Part shown: in pieces, positions 1 to 10,926 of the stretch | Layout of the letters: each line of letters starts with the position of its first letter | Position numbering within the stretch: position 1 is the stretch's first letter | DNA from: Posidonia oceanica | Lineage: Eukaryota > Streptophyta > Magnoliopsida > Alismatales > Posidoniaceae | Reading direction: 5' to 3' | Length of the DNA stretch: 64,000 bases | Assembly: GCA_037176725.1 (NCBI GenBank) | Contig: JAZBRS010000013.1 | Coordinates: 10,481,001-10,545,000, forward strand | Notes under the pieces: model-generated | What the model saw: the letters and a program-made list of their open reading frames with translations, nothing else | Told to the model about the DNA's origin: nothing | Databases searched by the model: none | Position numbers and translations under genes: made by a program

Positions 1-1164
1 GCAGAGCCAGTCAGACCTCAAGAAGGACCCAGGCCAGCAGAATATGACATCCTGGAGCAATTAAAGAAGACACAAGCCAGGATCTCAATTTATGATCTCA
101 TAAACAGCTTGATCCAACATCAGAAGGCTCTACAAGAAGTGCTAGAGAAGGCCCAAGTCGCTCCAGATATGCCAGCAGAGGAACTCCATGTTATAGCTAC
201 AGCATCCTTTGTAGAACCTATCATTACATTTGCTAATAGCGAATTGGCACCAATAGAGAGGAGAAAGGCACCATTGAATGTAACCATTTCTATAAACAAT
301 CATTTAGTTTCTGAAGTGCTCATAGACACTAGTGCATCAATGAACATTTGCTCGTTAAATACCATACGAGCCTTGGGCGTGAATGAGGCCTCCTTGACCC
401 CCATTGATATGACGATTGCCGGATATGATGACAATAAAAGAAAACTACACGGCAAGTGGACCACAAAGATAGGGATAGGACCAACCTAGGTTTTAACCCA
501 ACTAATCGTCATAGATATAAACGTCCCATATCAGATCATCCTAAGGAGGCAGTGGTTGGACAGTTTAAAAGGAGTATCATCTCCTCGGCACCAATGCCTG
601 AAATTCCCTCACAATGGGAAAATTATCAAAATAGCAAGGGACATACCAGGCAAAGAAGCAGAGGCAAATGTGATATACCTGTCGCACCAGTTCAGTGTGC
701 GAGAAAAGCCGACCCGTGCCGAAAAAGGCAAGAACATAGTATCTATGGTTGAGCTAAGAGACAATTGGGCCAAGCCCAGGCTATTTCACAAGAAGAAGGA
801 ACCCTCGAAAAGCAGAAGACCCTCCATGAGTGTGGGATGGGAGATCATGAGAAGAATTGGCTACAAGGAAGGCCAGGGCTTAGGCCCAGAAGGAAAAGGA
901 ATGAAGGAGCTAGTAAAGGCTTGTTATAGAGAAGGGAAAGGAGGACTCGGTTTCAACCAGTTCCCTGACGAACGACCATTACAGTGGAATATACAAGGAC
1001 ATTTCACCAGTGTAGGGATCTTCGATCCGAATTCATCCTCACTGGGAAATATTATTTTGGCAAAATCAACCAAACACACTCTCCAAAGTGCAGAGGACAC
1101 TGCCGACGAAAACATTTTCGGCTTATTCCAAACACTTGAATTGCCAGCAGAGCCTCATGAAGGT
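1..1164 (+). pseudogene. Element A gag-pro fragment: retropepsin-like domain plus G-patch
   Basis: Frame 1 is open from base 1 to the insertion at 1164 apart from one TAG at 487-489. It begins inside the polyprotein with a conserved stretch 'YDILEQLKKTQ', also found in element B at about 16950. A retropepsin-like domain follows; the active site reads DTSAS at about 325-345 instead of DTGAS, and the usual ILGR motif reads ILRR at about 534. After a linker comes a G-patch (about 823-960, 'IMRRIGYKEGQGLG'), a glycine-rich RNA-binding module. Loss of the catalytic glycine and the stop suggest an inactive protease. The frame continues at 7097 beyond the solo LTR. Confidence 0.8.
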
Positions 1165-1809
1165 TGTAGTAATCCCAATCGGAATCAGGCTTACTATTAG
1201 CGGCGATTGATCCGAGGAAGAGGCTCAACTCGAAAACACTTAAAATCAAGGAGAAAAGAGGAAGATAAGACAAATCAGAGTCGCCACCATGTCTATTAAC
1301 GGAAGACAAGGAAAACCGGGGGAAATGCGTGGATTAAACACGCAAATCCAAGCAAGAAATGCAAAGCAAGGCAATGCGAAGGAAAACAAATGCAAATGAA
1401 TGCAAATGAGATGACTCATGCCTAGGATAAGGGCAGTATGGTCATTGCGGGCCAAAAGACAGGGCAAGGACTCATGTTACGCGCGGGGAAGGTGTTAGGC
1501 ACCCCCGACACGCCCGAGAATCGGTCTTTCTAGGCTTACGCTCGCATACGCGGGAAAATGCAGATTTGAATGCCTATGTGCCTATAAATGCCTAAATGAA
1601 TGCTCAAGGTGTGCTCTAAGTGGAAAGAAACAAAGCAAGGAAGTAAACGTGCTCTCTAAGTGCTCAGCTATGCAGTCTGTGTTCCGAACCAGGCGAAACC
1701 AGGCTCGTGAGAACTCCAGACAGTAAGCATCACAGTCCTATATGCAAATGCAAGCGAAAAAGCAAAACAATGGCAAAACCATGCAATGCGATCGACATGC
1801 AAGGGAAAA

Positions 1810-2020
1810 TGGCGTAAAACGCGCAAAACGAGGCAAGAAGTAAGAACGGCACGCAAAAACAGGCGAAAAGCAAGACGGCACGCAAAACGGTGCAAAAGAA
1901 GGAGAGCGACACGCAAAACGGTGCAAAAGAAGAGGCGAGCGCGCAAAACAGCGCAAAAGCAAAGCAGGCACGCAAAACGGTGCCAAAACGAAAGCGAACG
2001 CGCGAAACGGTGCCAAAAGC
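1810..2020 (-). repeat. 30-bp tandem repeat inside D solo LTR copy 1
   Basis: The core 'cgcaaaacggtgc' recurs with exact 30-bp spacing (for example 1881, 1911, 1941, 1971). It is the reverse complement of the larger 30-bp array in copy 2 at 36341-36840. Because 30 is a multiple of three and the unit lacks stops in several frames, it creates long spurious ORFs on both strands. Confidence 0.8.
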
Positions 2021-2699
2021 AGCGAAACAAAACCTCGGAAAAGCTATGCGAATGCTTATGCAAAGAAAGAGATCAAAAGAAGCCAAAGAGAAGCAAAATA
2101 GCACGTGTGTGAGAACAAACGCAGTTTAGGGCCACACAGAGTAGGTGTGAAGACCTACAAAGGGGAGAGTGAGCAAACGGAGGGATTACCACTTTTTGTG
2201 ACCGTTTCCCACTAAACCGCTTCACGATGTATCTCGCACGCTGCCCAAAGCTCGCGATGCGATCGGATCGTGGAAAAGGGGGAAGAAAGTCGTATTAAGT
2301 GGTGAACCCAAGGAAAACACAACACAAAACACGCAAGAGTACGCGAAACGGGGATCTGAGTTGATAGACAGGAAGGGGAGGTCCTATTCTACATGCTCAA
2401 AGAGACAGAAAGCGAAAACAAAGCAAACTATGCAAATGGCATGCTAATGAATGCAATGCAGGGGTTCGGGAGGACATACCTGGAAATCCTAGGGCCTGAT
2501 CTGAAATCTGCAGGTCCATGCTGAAGAGCACTTCGTCGTGGTCGCCTGGGCAGCTTGTTTGAGAAGATCCAACGGTCGGATTGGAAGATATCGCAGCTTC
2601 AAGGCAGGAGGGCCAGAACAGGGGAGAAGAGCAGATCTAAGTGTTCAGGAGGTCCTAGGGGTGTGCAAAAGGTCCTCCCAGGTGAAAGGGAGCTAAAGG

Positions 2700-3740
2700 G
2701 ACTTAGTGTGTGCAAAGGGATGCTTAATGCAAAGCTAAATGAATGCAGAATGCATGCAGAAGCAAGAAAAGACAAGAAGGAGAATTTTGGGGAAAACAGG
2801 GATTCAAATGCATTTTCAAAAAGAAAAGGGGGTTAAATCCAGAGTTTTGAAAAAGATGGGGCTCTATAGGCGGGGGTTTTGGAAACAGGAGGGATTGCAT
2901 GCAGTTTTGCAAAAGACTGGGCTTAGAATGATATTTTAAAAAGTGGGTATGCATCAGAGGAAGTTTTGAAAGCAAATGGCAAGCAAAATGCAATTTTGAA
3001 AAACTCTAGGGTCTAAAATGTAATTTTTCCAGGAAACAGGGTTCTGGGGAGTCTGGGAATGCAAGTGGAGGGCCTACGTGCAATTTTGCAAACATGGGGG
3101 CTAGAATGCAATTTTGAGGGCAAAACAGGCATTTTACATGATTTTAAAGGGATGCAAAGGACCTATGTGTCATTTTGAAATCATGCAAGGTCAAAAATGC
3201 AATTTAATATGCAAAATATGCTCTGAAATCACAGATAAAGGACTGATGTGCAATTTTTTTAAAATGCAGGGGGGAAAATGCAATTTAATAAGCTAAATAT
3301 GCATGCAAAATGACTACTGTGCATTTAAAAGGACCTACATGCAAAAATGAGAAAACAGATGGGAAAATATGCAATGCAGCAAGCAAAAATTAAAATTAAA
3401 ACCTAAGTTCTACAGTGCAAAGGACTAAAATGCAAAAATGACAAAAAAAAGGGATCTGGAATGCAATATAATAAGGCAAACTTAACACATTAAAATTAAA
3501 TAAACTACTGCAGGACTTGGATGCAAAAATTAAAAATAGAAGGGCTGAAACATAATTTTTTTATAACTGGAAAGCACAGTAAATGGACTAAAGAGCAAAT
3601 ACAGAGAAACACAAATATTTTATGCAATTTAGTATGGTTTCAGTTCAAACAGACAGCAGATTAAATGACATAAAGACTGAAACGTAAAATAATGAAAACT
3701 TAGACCAAACATGCAATATTTACTAGCAAACTATATAAAC
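2700..3740 (-). repeat. Degenerate 'ATGCAATTTT' repeat tract in D copy 1
   Basis: Short units with 'atgcaattttg' and 'ggacctatgtgcaa' recur at irregular spacing through this AT-rich kilobase. They correspond to the well-ordered 81/91-bp array of copy 2 at 34771-35290 and to 46190-47390 in copy 3. The repeats have decayed here. No gene seen. Confidence 0.55.
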
Positions 3741-3754
3741 GGAAAAATAAATAA

Positions 3755-5460
3755 ACAGTAAACGGCCGACGGCCGTGGGCACTGTAGCAGCAGGCTGCCA
3801 GCGCCCGCGACCACCGGCACAGGGCTGCTGGAGACACGCGGGTGGGCGGAGGAGCTGCTCCTGATGCTGACGGAGATCAGGCTGCGATCGGCGGAGGACG
3901 GCGCGGCCTGGAACGGACTGGAACGGTCGCCGGAGTTCCACAGAGCTTCAGAAGGTTCGTCCGGCCGATCGACACAGCGACGCTGCGTTCTGAGGGCCGG
4001 AGAAGCTTCCTGAGGTTCGTGTGGTCCTGCGGCAACCTCCGGAGTCGCGTTCCGCTGGCCGGAGCGATGTGACGACCGGAAGAGCTCGTCGGAGAAGACG
4101 ATCTGACCGGAGCCGGATTCGGAGCAGGAAGGCCGGAAATGCTATTCTAAAGGGGGGAGAAGCAGCACGGGAAGAAAAGAAGACTAAGGGAAGTTGAGTT
4201 CACCTGATTCCGCGTCTGAGATGTCCTCCCGACGTCGATGGCTTCAGCAGTCGTCGGTGGAAGTCGTCTGGTCGCTGCGGGCGTCGTCGACTGCTCGCGA
4301 GGGCTGGAGTTGCTTCAGAATGTTCTTCCGGCGCTTCCCAGTTGGTTGGACAGAAGCTTCGGAGGTCTCGCGGCGATTCGGCAACTTTGGGTTCACAGGT
4401 GGTAGCCGGAGGTCGGAGGAGTTGTTTGCTGCTCGTCGGACTGGACGGGTGGTTCCGGATGACTGCTGGAGGTTCGGAGAGTGATTCCGGAGGGTCAAAT
4501 TGGATTTCTGGAGAGTGTGGAGAGAGACTGGAGGTTGGTCTGATTTCTGATCAGCGGGAGTGATAGGTGTTTGTAGTGAGAATCTTGGTCTGTGGTGAGG
4601 GAGAGGGCTAAAGGTCAGGTGTTTCTGGAAGGTGGAGGTCAAATGAATGTCTAGGAGGAATTTGGGAGGATGTGGTGGACGGTGGTGAAGGCAATTGCAG
4701 GTGGGTGGTGTTGGGCTACTGTTGGCTTTCTGCGGTGGATTCAGGTGATCTGGGGTGGTTTCGTGTGGTGGAATGGCTGGGAAATGGTGGAGGGAGAAGG
4801 CTGGGTTGCTGGGTGAGTTTGGGGGATCAGTTGGAAGAGCAATTGGGACTTGGACGGGGTTTGGTTTACTGGAAAAAGAAGAGGATGATCTGGTGAATTT
4901 TGAGGAGGGAAATGGAGAAGGTCTGGGTGTGGGAATGCTTTGGGATTTGGGTTTCTCTCCGGGATGCCAAGGAAGACTCTCAGGCTCTCTCTTACTGCTC
5001 TCTCTTCTCTGGGAATTGAAGGATGCAGAGGAGGAGGGTTGAGGTCGTTTCAGGTGGAGAAAATCTCTGGATTTCGCTCTCTGGTTCGCTCTCTCAGGTT
5101 GCTCTTCTTCTCTCCTGATCCAGCTGCTCTCTCACTGATGGTCTGCTGATGATGATCCTCCGATGGAATTGAAGGATGAATGGGAGGTTTATATCAGGAG
5201 GAGGCTAGCTGCTGGTGCGCTTCTGGATTTCAAACTCCACCGGCGGCACTGCAGCAGAAGAGATGGAGAGGCGACCGGCATTCAATGCCTCCGGATTTGG
5301 TGCTGAAATGGAAGAGAGGCGGCAAGCTGCTGTAGGTTGATAAGATAGAGGCTTCGAATTTAAACAATGGAGGGAACTCTGTTGCAGGCCGCTCGCGGGA
5401 GAAAGCTGCAGAAATGCAGCGAAGGAAGAAGGAAGAAGAAGGAAGAGAAGGCCGGGCTGT
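3755..5460 (-). other. GC-rich block inside D copy 1
   Basis: The tract is rich in CCGG, GGAG and CGTCG words, against AT-rich flanks, and ends in purine-rich sequence toward 5600. The same block lies in copy 2 (about 32780-34310, inverted) and copy 3 (about 47430-48520). All frames give low-complexity Gly/Arg/Ser or Pro/Ser proteins that are not conserved between copies, so it is not annotated as coding. It could be an LTR regulatory or leader region, or a fragment captured by the family. Confidence 0.5.
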
Positions 5461-5469
5461 GGGCTGAAA

Positions 5470-7080
5470 AAAGAAAAAAGAAATAAAGAAGAAAGGGAGA
5501 GACGGGCTGATGGGCCCAGTAAGGAAGAAAAAAAGAAAGAAAATGAGGAAGGAAGAAAGAAAGAAAGAGAGGAAAAAGAAAGGAAATAAAATTAGAAAAA
5601 ATAAATTAAAAATAAGTAAAAATACTAGAAAGGTTGTGTTGTGAGTTAGGATTTTAATTAGATTTTTTAATGACTGTTTTGGGTTAATTAGTGTGTTTTG
5701 GGCTTGATTAGGGTTTTAGGGTTTTGTTTTGTTCTTAATTTGTTTTCCATTTGATTAAGTGTTTGTTAAATCTTTTAAATTATTTTGTTAATTGTGTTTT
5801 TCTTGTTAAGCATTTTAGGATGTTAATTAGGATTTTTAGGATTTATTTTTAGGTTAATTAGGATGGGTTTTGGGCTTTTAGTTTTAGTCTTTTAGGTTTT
5901 TTTTCTTTCTTAAGTCTTTTGAATTACGTTTTTGATTTTTATTTGTTGATTTTTCTTGATGTTTTTTAATTGGGTTTCTCTGGTTTGATGGAGTGTTTTT
6001 AAGTCTTTTTAATGTGTTTTTCATTTTCTTTTTAATTAAGTTCTTAGGTTGTTTTTTCTTAGGTTTGCTAAGTTAGGCTTTTTTCTTTCATTAATTACTT
6101 ATCTTAGTGTCTTAATTGTTTTACTTCTTTTTAGGGTTTGTTTTTTAATTCTTTTGATAGGGTTTTCACTTTTGGTGGGTTTTGATTTTATTTTAGTTTT
6201 TTCCTTGATTTTTCACTATTTTCTTTTGGTTTGTTTTGCATTTTTTAGTTTGCATGCTTGATTTTCTTTTTAGCTTGATTTAGTTAAGTTTAAGTTTTTA
6301 ATTGCTTGTTTAATGTTTTTTAATTGTTTTTCTTAGAGTTCTGATTTGTTTTTTTTATGTTTTAGAGTTTTACAGATTTTTAGGGTTTTTTATGGATTTT
6401 AGTAAAAGAAAGAAAAAGGAAAGAAGAAGGAGGAAGAAAATGGGAAAAAGGGAGGAATAAAAGGGAAAGAGATGAGTTGGAGGAAAACGATTTTTTGAAA
6501 ATCAGGGAAAGTGCTAAAAATAAAGTAAAAATAGGAATAAGATAGAGGAAGGATAGAAGCACAAAGGGGGCCCACAGTCAGGCAAGAAAAGGAGCAAGAA
6601 GGTGATGAAAAGAGAGACGATAATCAGGAGAGAGAGAGGAGAGAGAAAATGATAATCCCGGAGAGAGAAAAGGATAATTCAGGCAAATGAGAGGCTTAGA
6701 GGTCTTGGATTGGGATGAAAGTTGGGGAGTGGGTAGTCTAGGGTTTGAAGAGCTGGGTCTGAAGTTTTGGTTTGATTCTAAGAAGATTTTGGAGGGGTTT
6801 TAAGGTGTAGAAAAAGGGTAGTTTCACCTAGGTTTTCTAGAATTTTTGGGAATGGTCTAGGTTTGAGATTTTCTAAGTTCTTAGGTGGGTTTGCTAAGTG
6901 GGTGTTGGTGGGTTTTCCTATGGATTTTGGTCAGGTTTTGAGCTTGGGAAGAGGGGTAAAGGCTTAGGTCAAGTTGGCTTGATTTTGAAAGGTAAAGAAG
7001 AGGGTTAGGGTTTGGTTTAGTTTGGGTTTGAGTCCAGCAATCACTAGGAGGGCTCCAAGTGGTCCAAGCCTGCCAAGATG
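5470..7080 (-). other. AT-rich and purine-rich remainder of D copy 1, no gene
   Basis: A G/A-rich stretch (5470-5630) is followed by about 800 bp of T-rich sequence full of 'GTTTTTTAATTG' words, then a purine-rich minisatellite with 'GATAATCAGGAGAGAG' (6610-6690) and 'TTTTCTAGGTTT' words. The same succession is seen in copies 2 and 3. I see no coding sequence or RNA gene. Confidence 0.5.
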
Positions 7081-7096
7081 GGGTGTCAACAAAGGT

Positions 7097-7207
7097 CAGA
7101 CTGCAAGGGAGTTAACAGCAGAGCCTCACGAAGATCAGACTGTAGCAGCAGAGCCTCACGAAGGTCAGACTGCAATAGAGTTGCCAACAGAGCCTCACGA
7201 AGGTTAG
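7097..7207 (+). pseudogene. Element A gag-pro, continuation after solo LTR
   Basis: Removing the 5932 bases of LTR plus one TSD makes frame 1 at 1164 run on as frame 2 here. The segment encodes a short peptide repeat, about three copies of a TEPHEGQT-like unit, also present once just before the insertion. A TAG at 7205-7207 replaces a glutamine codon of the repeat. The repeat likely lies in the acidic linker between G-patch and RT. It has no assignable function. Confidence 0.65.
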
Positions 7208-7784
7208 ACTGCAACATCATCGCCACCACTGTTAAGTGCATTGGCCCCCGAACCTCTAGACAAGTCACCTCTTTCTCCTTCTTCTCCCTCTTCTTCCGGC
7301 ACCGCCGCTTCCAAGCCTCTGCTTCCTCCAGCTCCGAACATCTCTTCCTCTTCGAAGTAGCTGACGGGGCAAACTCTACGCAAGTCACAATGACTCGTAG
7401 ATAGGGTTCGCCGCCTCACGGCGAATCTCTCTAAAGGTCTGCAGCCTCAAAGGCCTGAAATTGACCCTAACCCAGGGGTAGATCATGAGCTTTTCGAAGA
7501 TGGTGGGAACATCGACCATGACGAGCCTGCCTAGAAAGGCTCCTACCTCTACTGATGGAGGTAACTCTTGGGGCATCCCCTTAGATTCTGTAAATAAAAC
7601 TTTATTTAATTCTGCATTGTTTTCATTTCCTAGAAATAAAAATGATTTACTTTCTGTTTTCAATAAGGGAGAGGTTCACCATGTTAGCTCTAGCAGCTCG
7701 AGGTCAACTTCGATCACCGCTTCCAAAACTGTGCGCGTGTGTCAATACACGGAGGCATTGCCTTAGGAGCTAGCTACTGCTAAC
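7208..7784 (+). other. Element A spacer between gag-pro and RT ORFs, with candidate intron
   Basis: This stretch joins the frame-2 gag-pro to the frame-3 pol. It contains 'TCTGTAAATAAAAC' (GT at 7590-7591) followed by a T-rich stretch and 'TTTCCTAG' (AG at 7633-7634). The same wording occurs at the same place in element B (18536-18612). Ogre elements are known to remove an intron between protease and RT, so this is a candidate for that intron, but the site pair chosen here would be very short. Frame 3 is otherwise open from 7485 with one TAG at 7764-7766. Confidence 0.4.
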
Positions 7785-9059
7785 ATGGTCTTCCTAGTAG
7801 AAGAATTTGACCGATTTGGGAAGTGTGCAAGGATAGAGGCATATGAGCTGGTTAGCTGCAGTGATAAGGAAGAAGATCAAGAAGCCGACTCAGACCTCCT
7901 TAAGCACCTCATGGACAAATTTGATGAGCAAATAAAGGCAGCTGAAGAAGAGACTATGGAGATCAACCTGGGGACCGCAGAAGAGCCAAAACCCATACTC
8001 GTAAGTACAAGTTTGAGCCCAAAAGAATGGGAGGAAATGGTGCAAATCTTGAAGGAGTTCGTGGATGTATTGGCCTTCAAGTACGAAGACATTCCTAGCC
8101 TACAATCAGCTCTAGTGGAACATCTGCTTCCACTAAACTCTGGAGCCAAACCCGTCAAGCAGAAATTGAGGCGATTAAGGCTGGAGCTCGTGCTTAAAGT
8201 CAAAGAAGAAATTGACAAGCTCCATAAAGCAAAGTTCATCAGGGTGGTTGTGTACCCCAGTTGGGTCTCAAACATAGTGCCAGTGGCCAAGAAGGATGGG
8301 AAAGTTCAAGTTTGCATTGACTATCACAATCTCAACGTCGCCTGTCCCAAGGACGACTTTCCTTTGCCACATATTGACTTGCTAGTGGACAATACAGTAG
8401 AATTTGAGATGCTATCTTTCATGGATGGTTTCTCCGGTTACAACCAGATCAAGCTAGCAGAAGAGGACCAGGAGAAGACGTCGTTCATCACACCATGGGG
8501 GACATACTGCTATGTAGTCATGCGATTTGATCTCAAGAACGCCGGCGCAACATATCAGAGAGCAATGATGGCCAACTTCCACGACATGATGCACGATTGC
8601 ATGGAAGTGTACATTGATGACGACTTGGTCAAATCAAGGACAAGGGAAGGGCACTTCGAAGCACTGAGAAGGGTACTGAGTAGAGCAAGGCAATATCAGC
8701 TAAAAATGAACCCGAAGAAGTGCGTGTTTGGCGTGACAACTGGGAAGCTACTGGGCTTCATCATTAGTAAAAGAGGAATTGAGGTAGACCCACAGAAGGC
8801 TAGAGCAATAGCACAAATGCCCCCTCCCCAAAACATCAAAGAGCTCAGAGGACTCATCGGCCGCTTGCAGTTCATCAGAAGATTCATCTCACAACATGCC
8901 GACCGATGTAAGCCGTTCTATGAGCTATTAAAAGGAGGAAGGGAATTTACTTGGGATGAGAGGTGCCAGAAAGCCTTTGATGAGCTCAAAGCATACCTCA
9001 ATGGTCCTCCAATCTTATCAGCGCTGTATCAAAGAAGCCTTTGTTGCTTTATGTGGTAG
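7785..9059 (+). pseudogene. Element A reverse transcriptase with start of RNase H
   Basis: The region encodes the RNA-dependent DNA polymerase that copies element RNA in the virus-like particle. Frame 3 covers an acidic N-terminal linker, the 'KLHKAKFIRVVVYPSW' and 'VCIDYHNLN' RT blocks, 'PLPHIDLLVDN', the catalytic YIDD at 8610-8621, and the thumb/connection 'LRGLIGRLQFI'. The usual PFGLKNA reads RFDLKNA, a change at a conserved spot. The frame breaks at about 9015-9045 and passes to frame 2, in which the rest of pol is read. The ATG at 7785 is only the first methionine after the stop at 7764; the true start is probably supplied by splicing or upstream fusion. Confidence 0.9.
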
Positions 9060-9960
9060 TCACTGCATCGTCAATAGGAGTAGTGCTGACTCAACATGGT
9101 GAGGACGAAAAGAAAGAGAATGCCATCTACTACCTGAGTAGAACCTTCCTAGATTATGAGGAGAAGTACACAGCCATAGAAAAGCATTGCTTGGCCTTGG
9201 TATGGGCATCCCAAAAGCTGAGACACTACTTCCTAGCCCATAAAGTCTGTCACATCGCCGAGATGGATCCAATCAAGTACATGTTCGAGAAACTAGCCCT
9301 CTCTGGAAAGTTGGCAAGATGGCAGCTCCTCCTCACTGGATTTGACCTGCAATACGTATCTTAGAAGGCGGTCAAGGGGCAAGCCATAGTGGATCATTTG
9401 GCGGGATTACCAATAGAAGATTATCAACCAGTCCGAACAGACTTCCTCGATGAGGAAATACTGGAAATACAAGCTATAGAGTCTCCCACTCAACAGTGGA
9501 CTCTCTACTTTGATGGAGCACTCAACAGACAAGGGGCAGGCATCGAAGTAGCACTTCGCACCCCAGAAGGAGTTCTCATTCCCCGAGCTGTGCAGTTAAA
9601 TTTCGCCGCGAATACCAACAATGTTGTAGAATACGAGGCCTTGATCCTCGGATTACGCCTAGCACTAGAGCTAGGGGCAAAGCGGCTTAAACTCATTGGG
9701 GACTCCCAATTGGTTTTAAGGAAAATTCTGAACAAATATAGAACCCTCAACCCAAGGCTAGAAGAGTACAAAAGCATTGCTCGCCTCCTATTGGCCCGAT
9801 TCCAACAAGTAATATATGTCCATACCCTCTGGAGTCATAACCTACTAGCAGATGCCCTCGCTTCGTTGGCCTCCTCGATCGAGTTCCCCATCAATATCCA
9901 AGAGCAGACAATCATGGTACAGCAACACGGGACATCCGCCATTGACTCGACTGAGCCATG
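9041..9960 (+). pseudogene. Element A RNase H (gypsy type) followed by second, archaeal-type RNase H
   Basis: Frame 2 carries the RNase H of RT ('YYLSRTF', 'EKHCLALVWASQKLRHYF', 9140-9235), a stop TAG at 9362-9364, then a linker 'AGLPIEDYQPV' and a second RNase H starting at 'WTLYFDGAL' (about 9499) with 'EYEALILGLRLAL', 'GDSQLV' and 'ADALASLAS' (to about 9875). The two domains in series are diagnostic of the Tat lineage, whose second RNase H is archaeal-like. Both would degrade the RNA strand of the RNA-DNA hybrid; which one is active cannot be told here. Confidence 0.88.
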
Positions 9961-10926
9961 GGCTGTGAAGCTTAGGCAGAAAATTGGGGAATCAAAAGCA
10001 GCCAAGTTTGAAGTTTGCTACAACATAGAGGATGATGGGAACCCATGGTTCTTTGACATCCAGAACTACATCCAAGATGGGATCTTCCCCCATTATGCAA
10101 CTTCACAAGACAGAGAGGCAGTTAGGAGGATGGCTACAAGATACTTCATAAGAGCCGAAGTCCTTTTCAAATGGTCTTTCAGTGGAATAGAGCTGCGCTA
10201 CGTCACTTACGAGGAGGTTGAAGTTATCATTGGAGAAATGCATAAAGGAATATTTGGAGGACACATTAGTTCTCAGTTCATGGAAAAAATGATACTGCAC
10301 AGAGGGTACTACTGGCCCACAATGGAGGTAGATTGTGCAAACAAGGTGAGGAGATGCAGGCAATGCCAGATCCATGTAGACAAAATACATGCACCAGCAT
10401 CAGAGCTAAACCCGACTCAAGCAGTGTGGCCTTTCTCCATGTGGGCATTTGATGTCGTAGGACCCTTCGACACCGAAAAGTAGAATAGGTTCATACTCAC
10501 AGCCACTGAGTACTTTACCAAATGGGCTGAAGCAAAATTGTTCACCGAGATCAAAGCTTCAAATCTTTGCAAGTTCATGCGGAAAAATATCCTCTCAAGG
10601 TTCGGAGTTCCAAAGAGACTAGTAGCAGACATTGGCGCAATCTTCGTATCCTAAGACTTCAAAAAGCTCTGTAAGAGGTTTAAAATTGAATTGCATCATT
10701 CATCGCCATATTACCCCCAAGGTAATGGGCAAGCTGAAGCTACTAATAAAACGTTAATCCGAATCCTTAAGAAAACGGTAGGAGGAGCCAAGGGACGTGA
10801 TTAGACAAATAAATTAATTAATACCTTATGAGCCTATAGAACCTCCATAAGAACGCCTACAGGTCAAACCCCGTTTGCGCTTACTTATGATATGGAGACA
10901 GTAGTCCCATTTGAGATCATGGTCCC
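9961..10926 (+). pseudogene. Element A integrase, N-terminal and core part
   Basis: Integrase inserts the cDNA into the genome. In frame 2, the HHCC zinc-binding region lies at about 10240-10375 (His near 'EMHKGIFGGH', Cys in 'CRQCQ'), then the core: the first Asp in 'WAFDVVGP' (about 10450), the second in 'VADIGA' (about 10628) and Glu in 'GNGQAEATNK' (about 10735). Stops lie at 10481-10483, 10652-10654, 10802-10804 and 10829-10831. The domain is cut at 10926 by element B and resumes at 38665. Confidence 0.88.

Larger units (their letters stand above)
1165..7091 (-). mobile_element. Family D solo LTR, copy 1 (5.9 kb), inserted in element A
   Basis: The ends are TGTAGTAATC at 1165 and GGTGTCAACA ending at 7091, so in native (minus) orientation it runs TGTTGACACC to GATTACTACA with TG/CA termini. 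The 5-bp TSD AAGGT is at 1160-1164 and 7092-7096. No direct terminal repeat is present inside, so the whole unit is one LTR, not a short two-LTR element. In native orientation its 3' part holds the strings 'GGGGGTGCCTAACACC' (RC near 1490-1505), 'GGTGGCGACTCTG' (RC near 1275) and 'GTGTTTTCGAGTTGAG', a signature of Ogre-like LTRs. Copies 2 and 3 share the same block order. It carries no gene I can support. Confidence 0.9.

Noticed and set aside
3723..5149. GC-rich ORFs in D copy 1 (and 33503-34305, 47395-48552 in the other copies)
   Set aside because: Low-complexity proteins, different in each copy, no conserved frame.
1165..7091. Family D units as complete small non-autonomous elements
   Set aside because: No terminal direct repeats within the unit and the 3' LTR signature lies at one end only; the TG/CA ends with 5-bp TSD fit a single LTR.
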